DNA from: Chamaea fasciata
Lineage: Eukaryota > Chordata > Aves > Passeriformes > Sylviidae
Length of the DNA stretch: 64,000 nucleotides
Direction: 5' to 3'
NCBI GenBank assembly: GCA_029207755.1
Contig: JARCOQ010000002.1
Location: 111,711,745-111,775,744 of the forward strand
Below the pieces are notes generated by a model. That model was not told where the DNA came from and did not search any database. It saw nothing but the letters and a program-made list of their open reading frames with translations. Below are positions 42,741-55,000 of this stretch, one piece after another (position 1 is the first letter of the stretch; each line of letters begins with the position of its first letter). A program made the position numbers and the translations under genes.

Positions 42741-44936
42741 CTTTACAGGTGAGGGACTTTTTTTGTTTGATAGGTTTTTTATTCATTTCAGATTAAGGAA
42801 AAAATTGGTCCCTGGCAGCAGTGGAGTTAAAATTATTTGTAGATATATCATCAGGAGTAATTGGCACTACTCTCAGACACTCTTCTAATGCCAGACAAGG
42901 AAATGATAAATACTCCTTTGTCTAGAACACAAACTATTTGGCTTTCCACAGATTAACCCTCTAACCACAAAACAGGATCCAAAATCTGCCCTCTTCCCTT
43001 CTGGAGGCACTCGTGGGTGTCACCATGCCAGATGCTGGGGAAGAGACAGCAGGAATAAATAATGCTCCAGCAGAAATAAATAATGTTCCAGTGCTCAGTA
43101 GAAGTAAATCCAAGAGTAGCCATGTCTGATTTAATCTCTGCTGAGCAGGACCCGCACGCTGGATATGAAATGAGTTTGAGATTCTTGCTTGAGAAGAATC
43201 TTGTAATAAAGGAACTGCTCATTTCCTGAAGATTTCTGCTTTGGTAGAACATTGTGATTTTAGAAATGTATTACAATCTGGCTAAACAAGTTAACACATG
43301 GGATTTGCAGAGAGGAAGTGTTTTCAAATAAGTCACTACCATATATGCTTGGAACCATCACTTGAAGTTTGATGTCCATGCCATTTTAATTAATTATTGC
43401 AAAACAACAACAACAACAAAAAAAAACCCCACCCAAAGTCACAAACATTATGGGCTATTTACCTGCTGATTCTTTCTTTCATCAAAGCTCCTCCTGCATT
43501 ACAAAAGTGTAATAAAAATCCCCACACTGGTAAGAACTAGTAAACATTTTTCTTCATTTGCATAAACAAGAAACCCCAAACAAATACAAGGGCCAAGGAC
43601 TTCCCCCGGCCAAGAACTGGTTAAATAGTTTGAAACTATGCTCAAGATATCCTGAAAACGTATTTGTCTTTCAGCCAAACAATACTGTTAAAGCAATGTA
43701 AATGCTTTGCTTCCAAAATGTGCTTTTTCTGTTCACAGAGAGCAGCAGCATAAAAATAAATCATCCAGGAAGCATGTTCTCATTTTTAATTTCATCCCTT
43801 GATAGATCAGTTGCTTCAAAATCCCTTAACAACCACAGAAAGAAAAGTTAGAGGGTTCACATTTTAAAGACTGTCGATTGTACAGACCCAGTGCTGCTAA
43901 TCCATGGGCAGGTTATGGGCCGCTTCCCTCACCACCTGAAACACTGGATTTTATTAACACCAACTATGGATCTTTATGGGTGTCTACAAGGTTGGAAAGG
44001 CATTTCCCTGCCTTCTCACACCTTGCTTTTCTCTAGCAAAACCAACTGTGATCACTCAGCTGGTCCTAAAGAACTGAGTCACAGAAAAGGAACGCATTTT
44101 GTATTTCCAGGCGACAGGAATGAACAGATTACCTGATTTGGGCAATGACCAGAAAGCACATCAGTGCCAATTTCACTGCACTTCGTACTGGACCATCAGG
44201 TTACTGTAGGACTTTAAAATTAAACAACCCAGAAGGTCTTTGAAGGATTTTAGCATGCCAAGGGCAGGGGAGGAGGGAAGGAATCCACGCTGAGTTTGAG
44301 TTTGGCAGAGTGAACCTGCTTTTGTCCTCAGCTCCATTGCAGAGTGAAGAGCAATGCGCATCCAGCTGATGGTTGGACGGTTTGCACACCACAGTTAAAC
44401 GTGCATGTTCATGGATATGCTGTTTTCAGGAGGTGGTGAGAGTTTGAATTTATTATTAGGAAACCAAAACATTTCACTTAATTGTTTAACATGCGAGATT
44501 TTCATGAGGGAACGAAGGTTAGTTACATTTCCAACAGGATTTCCAAACTACATTTTGCCTATTCAACTCTAAGCCAAATGTAAGGCTGAAAGGTTGAAGA
44601 GACTAATCAAAGGAACAGAAGTCAGAAAGACAATAACAATACAGTACCTAAAAATGGGTAATTCACACATTTTTGACATTTGTGTCTTGCATAGACAATT
44701 ACTTATTCATTGTTTTTCTCCCAAGACGACTCAACTTCAGAAAATAAAATGTTAAATCAACTTTAATTACAGTTAAACGCATGTGCTCCAATTTTTCAAA
44801 ACACCAGGGTGTTCTGGATTTTTGTTTAAGTGCAACTATCATCCCTTGGAAAGGCTTTGTTTTATCCCATGGGCTGCCAAGTTCCTAAAATCAGGAAGGT
44901 GGACTTCGGATTCTTCCAGAAAACAAATCCAGGTTG
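42741..44936. other. Intergenic AT-rich DNA
   Basis: No gene found. An (AAC)n/A-rich run lies at 43402-43431. The remainder looks unique and AT-rich. Confidence 0.45.
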
Positions 44937-45070
44937 TATTTCCCAGAACACTCTGAGGTGGAAGGGACCCACGAGGAGTCCCAGTCCCCAGGGAATGGCC
45001 CACACGGGGATCAAAGCTGTGCCCTGGGTGTCACTGGCACCACTCTCTGACCAGCTGAGCCAGTCTCAGG
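44937..45070 (-). mobile_element. tRNA-derived SINE with CR1-like tail (TguSINE1 type)
   Basis: On the minus strand it reads CTCAGCTGGTCAGAGAGTGG, then the B-box-like TTTGATCCCCG, then GGCCATTCCCTGGGGACTGG, and a CR1-type end with GTGGGTCCCTTCCACCTC and AGTGTTCTGGGAAA. This is the plan I recall for the passerine TguSINE1, an Ile-tRNA head fused to a CR1 3' tail. The tRNA part is too diverged to be a functional tRNA gene. It is the main hint that the host is a songbird. Confidence 0.75.
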
Positions 45071-45575
45071 CCAGCAGCTGGGCTTTGAGCCACGTGTGCT
45101 CCTATTCCACTCCAACATCCATAAACCTAAAGCTGCTTTGGAAGCACAGGAACCGGGAACTGCAATTCCTCACTGCGGGTCTGGCTCCTGGCTGCATTTT
45201 GAACATCAAAAACAAAATAATATTTGTTGCACCCCAGGTCACCATGAAATCCTACCCTGCCAAGCCCTTCATCCATACCCAGGTTTCCACTGGAAGAAGA
45301 GCCAGATATGCAGGCAAGGTAGAGCTGGAGGGCTCTCCAAAAGATTCCTGACAGAAATCAGGTACCAGGAAAAAGTAAACCCTGACATGGATCCATATGG
45401 AGCTTCCCTGAGGTCAGCAGGACTCCACTGTCACACAATATCCAGACACAGAAAGCCTTCTGCAGAGCCAGAGTTGATTCTGAGTCTTTTCCAACGTGAT
45501 TATTTCTTTGTAACAGTCACTCAAGAAACTTATCCTGATCGTTTTGGAATTGATTTACTGAACTGCAATGCTTCC

Positions 45576-45581
<6 letters not shown>

Positions 45582-45609
<28 letters not shown>
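45582..45609 (+). repeat. Poly(A) run
   Basis: About 28 consecutive A residues followed by CCAAACAAACC. It could be a retroposon tail, but the sequence before it has no recognised source. Confidence 0.85.
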
Positions 45610-45611
<2 letters not shown>

Positions 45612-46272
45612 AAACAAACCAGAAAATTGCCTTGCCTGTTCCAGGAATATTGAAAAATTGGACTGAGAACCCTGTTTTGGGTTAAGTTGAAAAAAAAAAA
45701 TTAAAGGTTTCAATAATGGTATTTGCAGAAGAATCACATTGATTTGAAAACCAAATTAGTTCTATTGCATACGAATATGACTTTAATTGAGGGCAGGGGG
45801 GGAATTATACACGTATTTGAAGTTAGGTCCCCTCTAAAGACCTTTTAACTAATGTAAACATGTACCTTTCCTGAATGGTGATGCTTTGCTGAAACCAGCA
45901 ATCTTTCCTACACAACAAAAAAAGAAAAGAAAAAAAAAGACTACTTGTTTTTTCTTCTTTTAAATCATGAAAAGAACAAGCACTTCCCTGCAGTTCACAC
46001 CCACTACAGAATTCTCACTGAATTGAAAGAAAAGGTTTGAGTTTCATATGTTAAGCAATACTTTTACATTGGTGAAGCCTTTTCAATTTTAGGAATTCAA
46101 GTCCCTGTATTTTTTTTGTTTCTGATCTGACAGTGAAACTATTCCATATTCCCCTTTCACAGTAAACTCTTGTCAACTTCAGTCTCCAGGAATTGACAAA
46201 GTAGCTGAAGATAAGGTCATGTTTTGGAAGAACAGAACTTCTGCTGCATGTAAGGTGGGGGAAATAATAATT

Positions 46273-46325
46273 AAAAAAAAAAAGAACCAAAAAAACCCCC
46301 CCACAAAAAAACCCAAAAAAACCTA
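46273..46325 (+). repeat. A/C-rich low-complexity tract
   Basis: AAAAAAACCCCCCC-type runs alternate with A runs, of the same style as the tracts near 34.3, 48.5 and 57.2 kb. Confidence 0.85.
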
Positions 46326-47200
46326 ACTAGAAAATGGCTTCTTTCTGAAAAACAAACTTTCAGAAGTTTGCAAACCCTGAGGCCTTTTTCTAATAAAAAC
46401 CTAAACCGCCAAACAAACCAACAAACAGGACTTGCTATTGAATGGAGACAGTGGGGGTGATGAAGCACTCTTGGAGTTAAAAACAATCAAAAACAGAAAT
46501 ACAGAATCTGAGTTCCAGTAATCTAAGCTATCTTTTGTAGGGACAGTAGGCTGAATGCTTCCAAAGGAGCAGGATTTGTACGTGGTTTTTCTCTTTAAGT
46601 GTTTTGGGGTCAAACTGGATTTGACAACAGCCTTTGAAATAGCCATGCTATGTCAAAGTCTTCCTCATTACATCTTTCATAATTCATTTAATATGCTGTT
46701 TAACAAACATGGCACCTTAGTGGCAAAGCAGAGAAGTCAGAAGAAAACAAATCCTTTAGAAATCACCAGTCCAGTGGAGCAGATCATTACAGCACTTGAA
46801 CTAAGGAAGATCCTCAGCCAGGACTCGGCGAGAGCCAGAGCAGAAATATCTCTTGGGTTGAGTGAAAACCATTAAGAAAAAATAAAAAATAACTCCCAGT
46901 CACTGAAAACTCCTGTTATGCTCCATGTATGTATAGCAATGCCACTGACATTTCTTCCTGAAGCTTTTCTTCCTACCAACTCAACCTTGCCTTGGAAGAC
47001 AATCTGCCATGACCAGCTTCCAACCAGTTTAAGCATGTCCAGCAGCACATTCCTTCATCTTCCTGAAATCAAGGGAACATAAGCATGTGCCTGAGTCTTC
47101 TGAGAAACAGAAATTAAGTATTCAATTAAATATTCACATCTGCCAAAGGGCTTTGTTCAAATACAGGGTCTGAAGATTCTGAAGGCTACCACCTGTCTCC

Positions 47201-48792
47201 CTGTTAGAAACACACCCAGATTTGATGGAAATCAGAAGGAAGTTCTGGCTTTGATCTAAGCCAACACTGTGACAAATGGACAGGGACAAGAGAGGGTGTT
47301 GATCATACCATGAGGCTCTTGAGTCTCTTATTTGTACTCAACAACGGGAAATACAAAGTTCCAAAACAAGTGTCCATGGATAGACAATCACAGACTTCAA
47401 ACTTTGGGAAAATAAAAGAAATGAAGTGTTACACAACGAAAAAAAAAAAAATCCCAAAACAAAACCAAACCAAAACCCAGCTGTTTCATCACCAGCTCTT
47501 CATTTTTTGAATGACACACAAGGATTTCCTACTCTAACAAAGCCTGCTGTATATTCTGGTAGTAAACTTCAGATCTGAAGAAATTTTATATAAATCCATG
47601 TTATATTTTTCTTTTTGCATTAGGGGAAAATATTTCAAATGCAATAAAATAGCAGAATTCATTACTGTATAGTAGGCAACTTTTCATTTTTTTTTTTTAG
47701 ATTCAGTTGTACAAACTATAAACTGTTAAATTTCTCTAATAATTGGAAAAGTTGTGGGTATTTGAACTTACTTACCTGAATACTCATTTAGCAAATATTT
47801 TCAGATACAAGTCTAGATACAGAGTTATGCAATTTGAATATTAGTTTACACATAATATAAATCAATGTTTGACAATATCAAAATCCCATTAAACACTGGG
47901 CCCTTCTTATGCTATTATCAAATATAGTATATCACTGTGGGATAGCTGAGAATCATAGAATGCTACTGTAGGCTTGTTTACTAAATTGGGTCAATTTTCA
48001 GACCTTCCAAATAGGAATACTAAACATTTATTTTTCCCCTCTGGAAATTCTTTTTTTTTTTTTTCCTCCTGCTTAATACAGTTGTCATCCCAATTTCTAG
48101 TGAATTTATAAAAATATTTTTTTTATCCAATAACCCCAGCAAGGTAAAAATAGGAGTTTTTATAGCAAATGATAAACAGGCTCACGGACTATGAGAGAAA
48201 CTAAACTTATTTAAATTGCCATACATTCTCTACTGAATCACACATCAACAGTTTCTTTTTATGTGTGTTGCTGTCCACCTCAGACTAGCAGTTTTTAAGG
48301 TGCAGAAGCATCTTTCAAATATATGCATCTAACTCAATAATCAAGTTTCACACACTAGTGTCACATGCTTTAAATTTACATCACCTGCCCATCAAAAGCT
48401 GTGTTAAATAACAGCACTAATTGAAACTGCATAATTCATCAGAAACTGCAGCACTTCCAATTCAGAGAACAAAGGGGTGCTTACGTGGTTCTTTATATTA
48501 CTAGATATAATTTTCTGAAATAAGGAAAGGAAAAAAAAATGAAAAAAAAAACCCAACCAAACCAAACACATTTGAAAGAAGTTGCTGCACCTGCAAAAAC
48601 ACTCTTTAAGCTTACTATGAAATACAAAAAAGTGCACCCTTCTATATCTACATATAAAACATATTAGAAATAAAACTTGTGTAAAATGTTTGCTGTGCAA
48701 ACTATAAAAAAGTCAGTCAGTCAGTCCCATTCTTTTTTTCCTAAGTGTTTTTTGTTTGTTTGTTTGTTTTTTCCCTAGGCTTCTCCTGCTTC
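47201..48792 (-). other. PKNOX1: Likely PKNOX1 3' UTR and flank
   Basis: It is AT-rich, lacks recognised repeats, and directly follows the PKNOX1 stop codon on the minus strand. A minus-strand AATAAA lies at 48027-48032 (plus TTTATT). The family usually has a long 3' UTR. The true end cannot be fixed from sequence alone. Confidence 0.4.
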
Positions 48793-49004
48793 CTACTGCA
48801 GGGAATCGCTGTTATCCAGGACCAGCCCACTGATGTTGGCTGTCGAGAGGTCGGCGCCGTCGTCGTCGCCGCTGTCCACGGACTCGTCCTCGCTCTGCCC
48901 TGCCATCATCACCTGCTGCACGGCCAGGGTGGCTCCATCCGAGGACAGGGACTGCAGACTGTCCACATTCATGTTCACTGGAGCTGTGATGGTCACGACA
49001 GCAC
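48793..49004 (-). CDS. PKNOX1: PKNOX1 terminal coding exon
   Basis: The minus-strand acceptor CTCCTGCAG ends at 49005 and the stop TAG is at 48793-48795. It encodes AVVTITAPVNMNVDSLQSLS and AVQQVMMAGQSEDESVDS, then SGLVLDNSDSLQ. The acidic stretch GDDDGAD replaces human TEEDAGA. Confidence 0.96.
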
Positions 49005-52000
49005 CTGCAGGAGCACAGTCACAGCACTTTCAGCACCTCTCCTGCCTTCGGCTTGTACGTAACACAGCTTGTTTCTTAACTTAAGGAACTACATTAAAAT
49101 AGAAGATATATATATGTAGGTGGTCAAATATTAAATATCAGGAAATGCCAGAATTAGGTTGGTCAGGAATTCTTAAACTTTGTGTTGTGCATCTTAAATC
49201 TGTGCTATGGACACCCATGACAGCAATTCTCCAATCAAGTTATCACAAGGCCATTTCTGCAAAGTATTCCAGCTTAATTCACTGCAGAAAAAGGGGAGTG
49301 TTCAGATTCAAGGTAACTTCAATGGATAAAGCTGTTGTCAGATCCAGCAGAGGCTGAGGGAAAATTTGTTACAAACTGGAAAGAATAAAGCACCAGGCAG
49401 CAGGACAGAAAGGATGATCCTGGCATTAAAGCAGTTATTTCTCTCTCTTAAATTGGATCTTTTTGTTTGATCTGACACTGAGGAAGTTACTTCAGTCAAA
49501 GTCTGTGGAGGCTCTATGACATTTTTCTGCCTCTCACTGTTCAGCTTGAAGCACGTGAGGCAGATGTGGAATTGCAGCTGCTCAGCCATGAAGCTGAAGC
49601 TGCAGCCCAGTGCTGCTCATCCAACAGGACACTCCTGTTGTGCACACAGAGAACTCAGCTGTACATCTCACTTTTACATCTTTTATTCTGTCATTTCGTA
49701 ACTTTTGAAACAAAAGCAAGTTTCTCAACGTGAATTCCAATATAATACCCTTGCTTAAACCACAGAAAACTGTTAAAGACAGGAAAAGTGACACATTTCT
49801 GTTATGCCTTCCCAGGTTAAAACCACATTTATACTGAAATATCCAGAAGTTTCCCTCCCACCACAGGTATCAAACCCTCCATTTCCCTGTCAGAGAGGAA
49901 TTAACTTTATTATCCATGTTCAGGCAGCTCTCCTCACCATCTGACATCGTGAGCTCGTTCGATTGCTGCTGAGCAACTCCTGAGGCAATGGAGTCAGGCC
50001 AGAACCTCTGGACTGGTCGGTTCTGGGCTGTTTTCTTTTTTGTTTTTGGAGTTTCAGAACAACTGGAATCCAGCATTGGCTGAAGAATTCGCCTTCTAGC
50101 ATTGATAAACCTAAAAACAATCGAGGGCAAGGTGAACTTAGGACCAATTGGCAGTAAATTCTGTCTCTCTCTCACATTCACAAAGTATGCAGCAGGAAAA
50201 AAAAATAGGAATATAAAATCTTCTATCAGCTGGGCTTCACATCCTTTTAAAAGTGTAGAACCACTCCTAGAACACCAGCATCCTTCAATTTTGGCAAACT
50301 AGCTAAGAAAGCACTTCTATCATTTTGCAGCTAACAGCATTTTCCCCCCACCTCAGAAGGAAAAATTCTCCAGACAGCACAACAGATGTTCACTTATTAA
50401 AAACTAAGCACCAGAAAACCTGCTGACAGCCCTGCTCAGAAAGCTGATACTCCTCTCATCAGGGTTCACCTAAAATCTAGCCCCTGCCTAACCTGCTTTG
50501 TTTGGTCTGGTTTCATTTACTCCCTTTAAGCTTCTGCATTACTTATTTTACAGGCTCCCTGGCTTTCCAAGGGCTGGCTCCTCATCCAGGAGATGACAGA
50601 AAACACATTAGTCAGATCTGTCCTGACTCCTTTTAGTTCTCTGAGTTTCACTTGCTTACTTCAGCATGCTAATTGCTGCCCTTCCCCTTCCTGCCAGTGA
50701 ACAAGAAAACACTTAAACTGAATCAACTTCAACATGGTGAGCTATGGCAAGGAGTTGTAACTGAAGACATCATCCCTAAATGTCACAAAACACACCCAGG
50801 TCCCAAGTTTACCTGCAGTGGGAGGAAATCAGGTGCAGCTGGCAGGTTCCTAAGTTGTAATACAATGCTCTGCAAAGACAGCAGCCAGATCCCAGCGCAC
50901 AGAGCTCCATGGCCACATGTCACATGTTCCACTTTTGGAACCAGTGTTCTGTCACTATCTTGACTATTTCCCCCCTGGACCCCTCACAGCCCCACAGCCA
51001 GTGCCATCTTTGAAATCTGAGGCAGATCCCTGTGGGGCTTTGCTGCAGCAATTTTAGGAACCGATGCCACAAGACAAATAGGACACGTGTCAGCACCTTC
51101 CCTCCTCTCTTCTGCAGGGCAGGTGTCTTATCTTACACCTCCAGGAAAGATCAGACCTGACGAAACATTCTGAACCATGAACTGGTGAGGAACTGCCTCT
51201 CAATTCAGACATCAGTGCTCAGGAGAGCATCCTTTGATACAAGAACAGAATCTGTTAACAGTAACTTCTTAAAAAATCTGCAGCCACCAGGCCACTAAAT
51301 GCCTTTAGACTTCAATTTCTTTACTTGCAGAGGAGACATGAGAGTACTTCCATCTCTCTCAGCACTGGAACAAAACACAATTCCTTAATGCTGCAGTGTT
51401 TTCTGGAGTCCTTATATAATTTAAATGGCATGAGTATTATTATATCTTATAAAAATAACGTGCTTGTGTGCCAGTGCATAACTCTTGTATCTCTGTACTT
51501 GTTTTGTACCATATGTAGAATAGTTAAGTTCAACTCCAGATGTCCAAGTTATCCTCCTCACTATTTCTGAGCTGGTAGCACATGGAGAGACAATGACAGA
51601 TATTAAGGGCTTTGCTCTTACCAGTTGTTAACCTGGAGTAGTGTCAGATTTGTTTGTGCTGCAATCTGCTTCTTCTCATCCTCTGTTGGATATGGATGCT
51701 ACAGAGGCCAGAAAAGCAAACAAAAGAGGCATAAGCTTGTTTTTCATCTCCTCATCAAAAATAAAAACTCCTTTATTACATCTGATTAAAGAGAGTGGAT
51801 TAAGGCCATCTGACTCATTAAAACACAAACCTTAGAAACCTCACAAACTTTTATAGACGAAAATAATTCAACAAAGAGTGCTTCACTACACAAAAAACTG
51901 ATTTTATCCTTGAGAGTGTCTGTGGCACCATGAAGCTGCTGCTGTGTAATTCAGAAGAAAAAGCTTCTCATGGCTGACAGTCTTTATTAAAGAGCATGAT

Positions 52001-55000
52001 CCCTGGGCAGCACAGCATGTGAGCAGCTCTGATTAGTTCTGCTGGCCAGGGCAGTGTCATATGAGAGAACTGAGGAGCACTCTGCAGTTAAATAAAGCTG
52101 CTCTAAGCAGATGAGGACGGGGCATGTAACACAAGAAGTGCACACGCAGCTTCCCTGGATCAGTTCTCTGCTGCAAAACTGTTGTAAAAGGCAAAATATC
52201 AATCAAGTCAACACTGTAATTGCTTGAGAGCCATTCATCCTTTCAGAGTATTCATGCAAAGGGAAGACAACTGAAAGCACAAGTAGATAGTGACATGCTT
52301 GGTACACATCAGTAGGATTGGAAAGGAGATAAAGACAGAAAATTTGAAATTTTCCTTGGCCAGAAATGCCCCTAAAACACTGCAAAATACAGGTGGAATT
52401 ATTTTTCCTTGTGCCATGAGCCAGGGTGTAGAGAGCATTAAGTTCTCAACACACTGAAATGAAGGAAGGTTCCTTGTAACACTTATTAAGACCATGCATT
52501 ACAAACACAACATATTTATTAAAGTATTAATGAAAGTCAACCAGCATTAGACTTGTGGAACTACTCCAAATGACTCCAGGGGAAACTGAACAGAGATTCC
52601 ATAATTGACAACACAATAAATTCACCTTGTTTATGAAGGAAAATTGTTAAGAGACCACACGAAAGAGGTACATAAAAAAACTGACCATGCTCAGTCCTTA
52701 CCCCTATGTGCTGAAAAAGCCAAGATCTCATCACATTTGTAGCGTGCTTGGGAAGAACTCCTCTCTTATTTTTTGATGAGCCATCATCTTGATGCAAGAT
52801 GCCTAGATCTTGGTTTAATTGCAACTGGAGCTGCACATATAATTTTAGGAGAAATAAGGCACTTAACATAGTAATGGCAGTTCTGTATCAGTGAATGAAC
52901 AACTCATTTATAGAAGGAATGAAAAGAAATTAGGCTTGAATATCTTGAATATACTCACTGTGTGCAAACGTAAACAACTATGGAAGCTGTAAAATATTAC
53001 TGATTTTAAGACTTAAATGAAGGATAAAGTAAAATTAATTATCATGCTGCTATTGCAAACCAAGATGCTAAAGGTCCTGCTAAATAAATGCATTAAATTC
53101 TCAAAGAGCATTAAGATCTATACAGTAGAACCTATAATTCACTTTACAACATTCATACTACTTCCTAAATATTCATATTTCTTTCTCTTTGTTTTTCACT
53201 TCCCATGGCTTCATCAAATCATTTGCACATTGGTTATCTGAACATTTGGGAATACATTCTTAAAAGCTTATGCAGAAATCGAAAGAAACAGCACATAAAT
53301 TGCATATAAGATTCTATTTCAGACAATTGTAACCAAAATAATTCTAAATCAGGTTTTCCAGATAAATTGGAGCAATTTCTTAAGCCAATCAATATGTAGG
53401 AAATGAGTTTTAAACAAGGTTTAGGCTATCAAATTACTACAAATATATATTTGGAGCACATTTTAATTTCCAAAGTAATGTCTTACATTTTAAATAACCT
53501 GCTTGCTTATGGAGACTTTATAATGAACTTTCAGTAGCTTTTCTGCAGTGTTTTTCCCTACCTCCACAGCATTCTGAAACACTGAAAAAGAAGACATTGA
53601 AGAAGGATTTTCTATGGGTAACCTTTGCATAGGTGGGTTTGGAGACTCCTACAACATGAAGAGTAGTCACAGATGTATACAGAAGGTCAAATCCTTTTTT
53701 ATTTATAGGCTAGAGGCGTTATTTTCTTCTCAGCATTTCATTTTTTTCATAAAAGGTAAAAAAAACCCCAAAAAAACAAGAAACACTTTTTCAAAATCCC
53801 TGCAGTCCAGGAGAGTAATTTTACACATTTCTGCCTGAGAGGTGTGTGAGGACAGAGCTGTCTGTGTTCTAGGGGAGAACATGGCTGAGTACAGATATGC
53901 TCCTGCCAATTCAAAGAACACTCTGTGCACACTTTTTTTGGTTGGAAGGCCAGAAAAAGGGGGGAAAATAAGCCAGTGAGTCAGTGATTACCAACAGATT
54001 TTATGCTGTGGAGATGGCAGCTCCTCATTCACATTTCTAATTAAATCCAGATTCCAGGAAGATTTGGTTTACCACTTCCAGAGAAAGCTAGCAAGGTTTT
54101 CTGTACCAGAAGATGGTCTCGTTTTCATGTTTCTTTTTCTTTGGTTGTTTCTCTGAACTCTTCAGATCCAACTCTTAAGAGCCTCCCACAAAAGAGGGCT
54201 GGCCCTTATATTTTAGGGTGTAAGAAGACAAAATTGAGGCTCTCCCAGAGTCTCAACTAAATATTTTGAAGGCTTTATAGAAAAATGCTTCTCAAAATAG
54301 ATAAACTCTGAAATACATACAGTTTCACAGTACCAGTGGTTGCCATTGTGATAAAAAGTCAAATTTCTCACAGTAGCAGTGTGGCACCTTAATGCAATGC
54401 ATTAAATCTATCCAGCCATAAACATAGTTCAGTGATTAGAAAAGTTAAAATCATTGAAGTATTAATTTAATTCAGAGGGGTTTTTGATTTGCATAGGTGT
54501 GGGTTTTTTTGGTTTTGGGTTGGTTTTTTTTGTTTGTTTGTTTTTGAGGGTTTTTTTGGGGGGGTTGTTGTTGTTGGGGTTTTTTTGTTTGGGTTTTTTG
54601 TTGTTGTTGGTTTTAGTTCGGTTTTGTTTTTTGTGGGTTTTTTGTTCATTTGGTTTAGGGGTGAGGTTATTTTTAATTTTAGTTGTTTATTTTTTTAATT
54701 TCATGTACCTATTCCCTTCTGGCATCAATAAAGGAAGACAATTAACAGGTAGGAACTCTGGTGAGCTGTTGTGGCAAGGGGAACCTTATGACATATTATA
54801 TAACCTGTAACTCCCACAGGGGTGGCTGCACCAATTTACAATTAATTACTCTGTGTGTACACAGAGCTCGTTCTGCCAGTGTGTCAAACTTAAATCAAAA
54901 CTCCTAAAACCACTGAGATGTATTTCCACCCAGAACACCATTCTGTGGAGCTGTTGAAACAAACCTGAGAGTTCTGGATCCGAATCGTCCCAGGTGACAG

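Larger units (their letters stand above)
45071..47200. other. Intergenic DNA downstream of PKNOX1
   Basis: No exon supported. It contains the poly(A) run and A/C tract listed separately and short A-rich pieces near 45920-45940. It may include distal PKNOX1 3' UTR. Confidence 0.4.

Noticed and set aside
44995..45066. Possible tRNA gene on the minus strand
   Set aside because: The tRNA-like part is diverged and fused to a CR1-type tail, so it is a SINE, not a functional tRNA.
45420..45610. Processed pseudogene ending in a poly(A) tail
   Set aside because: The sequence before the A run has no recognised coding source and no clear target duplication.
49870..49937. Alternative PKNOX1 C-terminus by reading through the donor at 49937
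   Set aside because: The donor is strong and the next exon restores the conserved family ending; read-through gives an unrelated short tail.
54478..54810. 108-codon Gly/Phe/Leu-rich frame
   Set aside because: Translation of a G/T low-complexity tract in a PKNOX1 intron.
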